Positions 6,443-9,768 of a stretch of 9,768 nucleotides of DNA are shown here, in pieces. The DNA is from Chloroflexota bacterium (GTDB taxonomy: Bacteria; Chloroflexota; Dehalococcoidia; Dehalococcoidales; RBG-16-60-22). Under the pieces are notes generated by a model. That model saw nothing but the letters and a program-made list of their open reading frames with translations, had not been told where the DNA came from and did not search any database. The first letter of the stretch is position 1. The number at the start of each line of letters is the position of its first letter. Made by a program: the position numbers and the translations under genes. The DNA is taken from the NCBI GenBank assembly GCA_016875955.1, contig VGOH01000037.1, positions 1 through 9,768 of the forward strand, given 5' to 3'.

Positions 6443-7522
6443 TCAGCTTGCTGCCAGTTTCTCGACCACCGCCTCGGCAACCTGCGCGGTGCCCGCGGCG
6501 ATGGCTCCATCAAGCATTATATCATAAGTAACGCTTCTGCCCTCAGCCATAACACCAGCAATGGCCCTTTCCAGCTTATCAGCGGCCATTTCCTCACCAA
6601 GGTGGCGCAACATCATAACACCGGAGAGCATCATCGCCATGGGGTTCGCCTTGTTCTGCCCGGCATACTTGGGGGCGCTGCCGTGAGTCGGCTCAAAAAC
6701 GGCTATATCGTCGCCAACATTGGCCCCGGGGGCAACCCCCAGCCCACCCACCAGCCCGGCGCAGAGGTCGGACAGGATGTCACCGTACAGATTCGGGGCC
6801 ACGATAACATCAAACTGCTGCGGGTTCTTCACCAGCTGCATGGTCATATTATCGACCAGCCGGTCGTCAAATTCAATATCATGGTACTCCCCGGCTACCT
6901 CTCTCGCCGCCTTCAAAAATAGTCCGTCCGAGAATTTCAGGATGTTGGCCTTGCTGATTGCGGTTACCCTTTTCCGACCATAAGCACGGGCATATTCAAA
7001 AGCGAACCGGACAATGCGCCGACTGCCCGATTCTGAAATGACCTTCAGGCTGATGCCGGCGTCCTCGCGGATAGCACCTCTGCCTGCTTCCGCAGCGAGT
7101 TCAATCAATTTCCGCGCTTCCGGCGTGCCCGACTCAAATTCAATGCCGGCGTAAAGGTCCTCGGTATTCTCCCTGATGACCACCAGGTCGATATTCTTAT
7201 AAAGAGAAGGAACCCCGGGATAGGTCTTGCAGGGGCGGACGCAGGCATAGAGGTCCAGCGCCTGGCGCAGGGCCACGTTCACGCTGCGAAAACCCGAGCC
7301 GACCGGCGTGGTTATGGGCCCTTTCAGCGCCACCTTATTTTTCCTTACCGACTGTAACACTGAATCGGGCAACGGTGTGCCGGATTTGCCGATAACATCA
7401 GCACCGGCTGCAACAACATCCCACCGGAAGGCAACGCCGGCGGCTTCCAGAACCCGCCTTGTCGCCCCGGTGACCTCCGGGCCAATGCCGTCGCCGGGAA
7501 TCAGGGTAACATTGTAGCCCAT
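6443..7522 (-). CDS. icd: Isocitrate dehydrogenase (short, decarboxylating dimer type)
   Basis: The 359-residue product belongs to the isocitrate/isopropylmalate dehydrogenase family and should convert isocitrate to 2-oxoglutarate and CO2, or the reverse. The motif FRSVNVALRQ (78-87) with Ser80, Asn82 and Arg86 is that of isocitrate enzymes; isopropylmalate enzymes differ here. Also present are ACVRPCKTYPGV (93-104), VVIRENTEDLYAGIE (114-128) with Arg117 and Tyr124, Lys191, and the metal-binding NLYGDILSD (244-252; Asp248, Asp252). The cofactor segment HGSAPKYAGQ (280-289) has the Lys-Tyr pair of NADP enzymes, but a second NADP determinant is missing, so NAD or NADP use is unsettled. The ATG has AAGGGA 8 bases upstream. 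The gene lies 18 bases after the leuD-like gene. Homoisocitrate dehydrogenase is a less likely alternative. Confidence 0.88.
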   Translation of the reverse strand: MGYNVTLIPGDGIGPEVTGATRRVLEAAGVAFRWDVVAAGADVIGKSGTPLPDSVLQSVRKNKVALKGPITTPVGSGFRSVNVALRQALDLYACVRPCKTYPGVPSLYKNIDLVVIRENTEDLYAGIEFESGTPEARKLIELAAEAGRGAIREDAGISLKVISESGSRRIVRFAFEYARAYGRKRVTAISKANILKFSDGLFLKAAREVAGEYHDIEFDDRLVDNMTMQLVKNPQQFDVIVAPNLYGDILSDLCAGLVGGLGVAPGANVGDDIAVFEPTHGSAPKYAGQNKANPMAMMLSGVMMLRHLGEEMAADKLERAIAGVMAEGRSVTYDIMLDGAIAAGTAQVAEAVVEKLAAS

Positions 7523-7540
7523 GCTTTATTTCCCTTATTA

Positions 7541-8035
7541 TTACAACTTGAAATCGCCGTGCTTCTTGATATAGGGAATGAGCCCGCCCTCATCAAGGAT
7601 ACGGAGCATTACCTGCGGCATTTTGCCAAAGGTGAGCTTCTGACCGCTGGTTAAATCTTTTACCACACCGGCGGAAAGGTCAATCTCCAGCTCATCACCA
7701 TCATTGATGACATCGGTATCACAGATAAGCACCGGCAGCCCCAGGTTGATGGCATTGCGGAAGAAGATGCGCGCCGCCGACTTGGCCAGTATGGCCCGAA
7801 CCCCGGCCATCTTGATGACCAGGGGGGCGTGTTCCCGGCTGGAGCCGAGGCCAAAATTGCTGCCGGCAACGATGAAGTCCCCTTCCCTGACCCGGGAAAC
7901 GAAGGCGGGGTCAACATCCTCCAGCACATGTCTGGCCAGCTCGGTCAGATTGCTCCTGAGGTGCGTATATCTGCCGGGGATAATATGGTCGGTGGAAATG
8001 CCGTCGCCGAATTTGAAAGCCCTGCCTCTGAGCAC
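7541..8035 (-). CDS. leuD: Aconitase/isopropylmalate dehydratase family, small (swivel) subunit
   Basis: The 164-residue swivel-domain subunit pairs with the large subunit encoded just upstream. Family motifs are FGDGISTDHIIPGRY (9-23), GSNFGLGSSREHAP (58-71) and RIFFRNAINLGLPVL (89-103). The length is that of the archaeal-type LeuD/HacB group. The product could be the small subunit of isopropylmalate dehydratase, homoaconitase or a LeuCD-type aconitase. I favour aconitase because isocitrate dehydrogenase and fumarase follow and no leucine genes are present. The substrate-recognition loop after GR reads YTHLRS, which matches neither loop type I recall for characterised members. It starts with GTG immediately after the TAG of the large-subunit gene, with GGGAGG 8 bases upstream, which secures the start and implies coupled translation. 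Confidence 0.85.
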   Translation of the reverse strand: MLRGRAFKFGDGISTDHIIPGRYTHLRSNLTELARHVLEDVDPAFVSRVREGDFIVAGSNFGLGSSREHAPLVIKMAGVRAILAKSAARIFFRNAINLGLPVLICDTDVINDGDELEIDLSAGVVKDLTSGQKLTFGKMPQVMLRILDEGGLIPYIKKHGDFKL

Positions 8036-9289
8036 CTACATCGCCTCCCTTGGGTCGGTGATTTCACCGGCCAGCGCCGTCGCCGCCGCTGTAGCCGGGC
8101 TGCCGAGATAGACAAATGACTTCGGGTTGCCCATCCGGCCCCGGAAATTGCGGTTGGAGGTGGAGAGGCAGGCCTCGCCGTCGCCCAGCGCCCCCTGGTG
8201 CAGGCCAAGGCAGGGGCCGCAGCCCGGGGGCAGCACCGCCGCGCCGGCTTCAACCAGTGTCTGAATATAGCCCTTCTCCAGAGCTGTCAGAAGCACCTGC
8301 CGCGACGCCGGGGCGACAATCAACCTCGTCCCCGGATGGCGTTTTTTGCCTTTTAAAATACTGGCGGCTATTTCCAGGTCGTCCAGCCGACCGTTGGTGC
8401 AGGTGCCGATGAAGACCTGCTGAATTTTTACCCCTTTTAGCTCGCGGGCGAGGGCAACATTGTCCACGGTATGAGGCTTGGCCACGGTAGGCTCAAGAGC
8501 ACCGAGGTCAATCGGTATTGTCCGCTCATAGATAGCGTCAGCGTCAGGGGAAACAGGCTGGTAGTCTTTTTTTCTCCCCTGCGCCGCCAGATAATCCCGG
8601 GTTATATCGTCGGCCGGGAAGAGGCCGACCTTCGCCCCCGCCTCCACCGCCATATTGGCCACGGTGAACCTTTGCGACATGGATATTTCCTTTATACCAT
8701 CCCCCCCGAATTCCAGTGCCTTGTAGGTCGCGCCATCGGCACCAATCAGCCCGATGACGTGGAGAATGAGGTCTTTGGCCGAAACCCCTTTTTGAAATCT
8801 GCCGCCGACCTCAGCCAAAATGCTCTCCGGGACGCGGAACCACGTCCTGCCCAGGCCCATGGCCACGGCCACATCAGATGAACCCATGCCGGTGGCAAAG
8901 GCACCCAGGCCGCCCGCAGTTACGGTATGGGAATCCGAGGCGACGATGATATCTCCGGGCCGTGCCAGCGATTCTGCCACCAGCTGGTGGCAGACACCTT
9001 CACCCATCTCGGACATTATCGCCCCGGCCTCACTGGCAAAGCGGCGCAGCACCAGATGGTCGTTGGCGAGGGTATGGGTCGGGCTGGGAACAGCGTGGTC
9101 AATGAATACCGCCGTCTTTTCCGGCCTGGCCAGCTTCTTCAGGCCGCTCTCCCGGAACTGCCTGACGGCCAGCGGCCCGGTGGTGTCCTGGATAAATACC
9201 AGGTCCACCGAGGCGATAACAATATCACCGGCCCTGATATTGTTGCCCGATTTGGCGCTGAGTATCTTTTCGGCTAATGTCTCACCCAT
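8036..9289 (-). CDS. leuC: Aconitase/isopropylmalate dehydratase family, large [4Fe-4S] subunit
   Basis: The 417-residue product is the catalytic subunit of a two-piece hydro-lyase that moves a hydroxyl group via a dehydrated intermediate. The cluster ligands are Cys297 in IGTCTNGR and Cys357 and Cys360 in LPPGCGPCLG. HAVPSPTHTLANDH (65-78), the SDSHT motif (118-122) and GSSDVAVAMGLGRTWFRVPE (136-155) are conserved. The length is that of the archaeal-type LeuC/HacA group rather than the larger monomeric aconitases. Context suggests the substrate is citrate/isocitrate; isopropylmalate or homocitrate is possible, and the symbol names the family only. The ATG has AAGGAG 13 bases upstream, with part of it able to pair with CCTT near the start. 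It lies 48 bases after the carboxyltransferase gene. Confidence 0.87.
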   Translation of the reverse strand: MGETLAEKILSAKSGNNIRAGDIVIASVDLVFIQDTTGPLAVRQFRESGLKKLARPEKTAVFIDHAVPSPTHTLANDHLVLRRFASEAGAIMSEMGEGVCHQLVAESLARPGDIIVASDSHTVTAGGLGAFATGMGSSDVAVAMGLGRTWFRVPESILAEVGGRFQKGVSAKDLILHVIGLIGADGATYKALEFGGDGIKEISMSQRFTVANMAVEAGAKVGLFPADDITRDYLAAQGRKKDYQPVSPDADAIYERTIPIDLGALEPTVAKPHTVDNVALARELKGVKIQQVFIGTCTNGRLDDLEIAASILKGKKRHPGTRLIVAPASRQVLLTALEKGYIQTLVEAGAAVLPPGCGPCLGLHQGALGDGEACLSTSNRNFRGRMGNPKSFVYLGSPATAAATALAGEITDPREAM

Positions 9290-9337
9290 GGAAAGGCCCG
9301 AGGCTCCTTGAATCTGTACTTAATAAAGGCAGCGACA

Positions 9338-9768
9338 CTACATCGGTATGTTGCCGTGCTTCCGCGGCGGGCGGGTCTCCTTCTTGTCACGCAGCGCCTC
9401 AAGCGCCGCAATGATTTCCGGGCGCGTGTCCCGCGGGCGAATAACGGCGTTGATATAGCCCATGCTGGCAGCAATGTACGGATTATAAAAGTGCTGGCGG
9501 TACTCGGCTATCTTCTCTTTCTCCTTGGCCGCTGGGTCAGCGGCTTCCTTGATTTCCTGCCGGTGTATAATCGCCGCCGCGCCTTCGGCCCCCATAACGG
9601 CTATCTCCGCCCTGGGCCAGGCCAGCGTATGGTCAGCGCCAAGGCTCTGCCCGCACATGGCGAGGTAGGAGCCGCCGTATGCTTTGCGTATTATCAGAGT
9701 TATCTTGGGCACGGTGGCCTCGGAATAACACCACAGCATTTTGGCGCCGTGCCGGATAATGCCCCCCC
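9338..9768 (-). CDS. Acyl-CoA carboxyltransferase beta subunit (propionyl/acetyl-CoA carboxylase type), 5' end outside the window
   Basis: About 143 C-terminal residues are visible; the frame stays open through the right edge, so the gene begins outside. The fragment opens with GGIIRHGAKMLWCYSEATVP and continues with KITLIIRKAYGGSYLAM, LGADHTLAWPRAEIAVMGAEGA and the terminal RPPRKHGNIPM, all typical of biotin-dependent acyl-CoA carboxyltransferases. These move CO2 from carboxybiotin to propionyl-CoA or acetyl-CoA; sodium-pumping methylmalonyl-CoA decarboxylases share the domain. The acyl-pocket position in YGGSYLAM is Leu (9662-9664) rather than the Asp of strict propionyl-CoA enzymes. The biotin carrier and carboxylase subunits are not in view. 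It is the most upstream visible gene of the TCA operon. The correct C-terminus shows that only the left portion of the protein is missing. Confidence 0.88.
   Translation of the reverse strand, partial: GGIIRHGAKMLWCYSEATVPKITLIIRKAYGGSYLAMCGQSLGADHTLAWPRAEIAVMGAEGAAAIIHRQEIKEAADPAAKEKEKIAEYRQHFYNPYIAASMGYINAVIRPRDTRPEIIAALEALRDKKETRPPRKHGNIPM

Noticed and set aside
7541..9289. LeuC and LeuD pair as leucine-biosynthesis enzymes
   Set aside because: No leuA or leuB is nearby, and the dehydrogenase that follows has the Ser-x-Asn isocitrate motif rather than that of isopropylmalate dehydrogenase. The possibility is not excluded, only disfavoured.
8820..9311. A 163-codon plus-strand open frame over the leuC-like gene, and a similar 170-codon frame at 5031-5543 over fumarase beta
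   Set aside because: Both are mirror images of well-supported genes, are low-complexity in translation, and have no ribosome binding site or family motif.
1..9768. CRISPR array, insertion sequence, tRNA or rRNA, phage or plasmid functions
   Set aside because: No regularly spaced repeats, transposase motifs, paired terminal repeats or RNA-gene sequences were recognised. Nearly all bases are accounted for by housekeeping or metabolic genes.
9761..9768. Seven-C run at the right edge as an assembly artefact
   Set aside because: The bases read as in-frame glycine codons leading into the expected GGIIRHGAK motif, so they fit a real gene.

Overview
This 9.8 kb window carries ordinary, tightly packed bacterial chromosome: eleven complete protein genes and one gene cut by the right edge. 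I see no mobile element, CRISPR array, RNA gene or phage signature. The gene content suggests an anaerobic, moderately GC-rich bacterium. It includes a tungsten/iron-sulfur aldehyde:ferredoxin oxidoreductase, a two-subunit class I (oxygen-sensitive [4Fe-4S]) fumarase, a LeuCD-type hydro-lyase beside isocitrate dehydrogenase, and an anaerobe-type biotin-dependent carboxyltransferase. From memory, the linkage of LeuCD-type aconitase, isocitrate dehydrogenase and fumarase resembles Chloroflexota of the class Dehalococcoidia. That placement is an inference from gene order, not a database result.

Layout. (1) 22-1890, plus strand: aldehyde ferredoxin oxidoreductase with a strong Shine-Dalgarno sequence, ending before a palindromic hairpin (1922-1951) that probably terminates transcription from both sides. 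(2) 1976-2674, minus strand: nusB then acpP, a two-gene housekeeping operon reading toward the hairpin. (3) 2675-2818: a divergent promoter region, with an extended -10 (TGTTATAAT) facing nusB and TTGACA-N18-TACACT facing the NAD kinase gene. (4) 2819-4667, plus strand: NAD kinase, a single-domain ArgA-type N-acetylglutamate synthase and a Nudix ADP-ribose pyrophosphatase, with gaps of 1 and 18 bases. (5) 9768-4664, minus strand: carboxyltransferase beta subunit (partial), leuC-type, leuD-type, isocitrate dehydrogenase, fumarase alpha, fumarase beta and a HIT-family hydrolase. Most junctions are 0-18 bases, so this is very probably one operon. It meets the Nudix gene tail to tail at a shared CTAG.

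Function. The leftward operon would supply citrate <-> aconitate <-> isocitrate <-> 2-oxoglutarate plus fumarate <-> malate, with an acyl-CoA carboxylation activity upstream. That is a TCA module usable for biosynthesis (glutamate, C4 acids) or in the reductive direction. No citrate synthase or malate dehydrogenase is visible. The rightward operon concerns NADP supply, the first step of arginine synthesis, and ADP-ribose clean-up.

I found no convincing new system. The points most worth a second look are at residue level: the mixed cofactor signature of the isocitrate dehydrogenase, the unusual substrate loop of the LeuD-like subunit, an insertion in the acyl carrier protein, and the acyl-pocket residue of the carboxyltransferase. 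Six of the eleven complete genes start with GTG or TTG.
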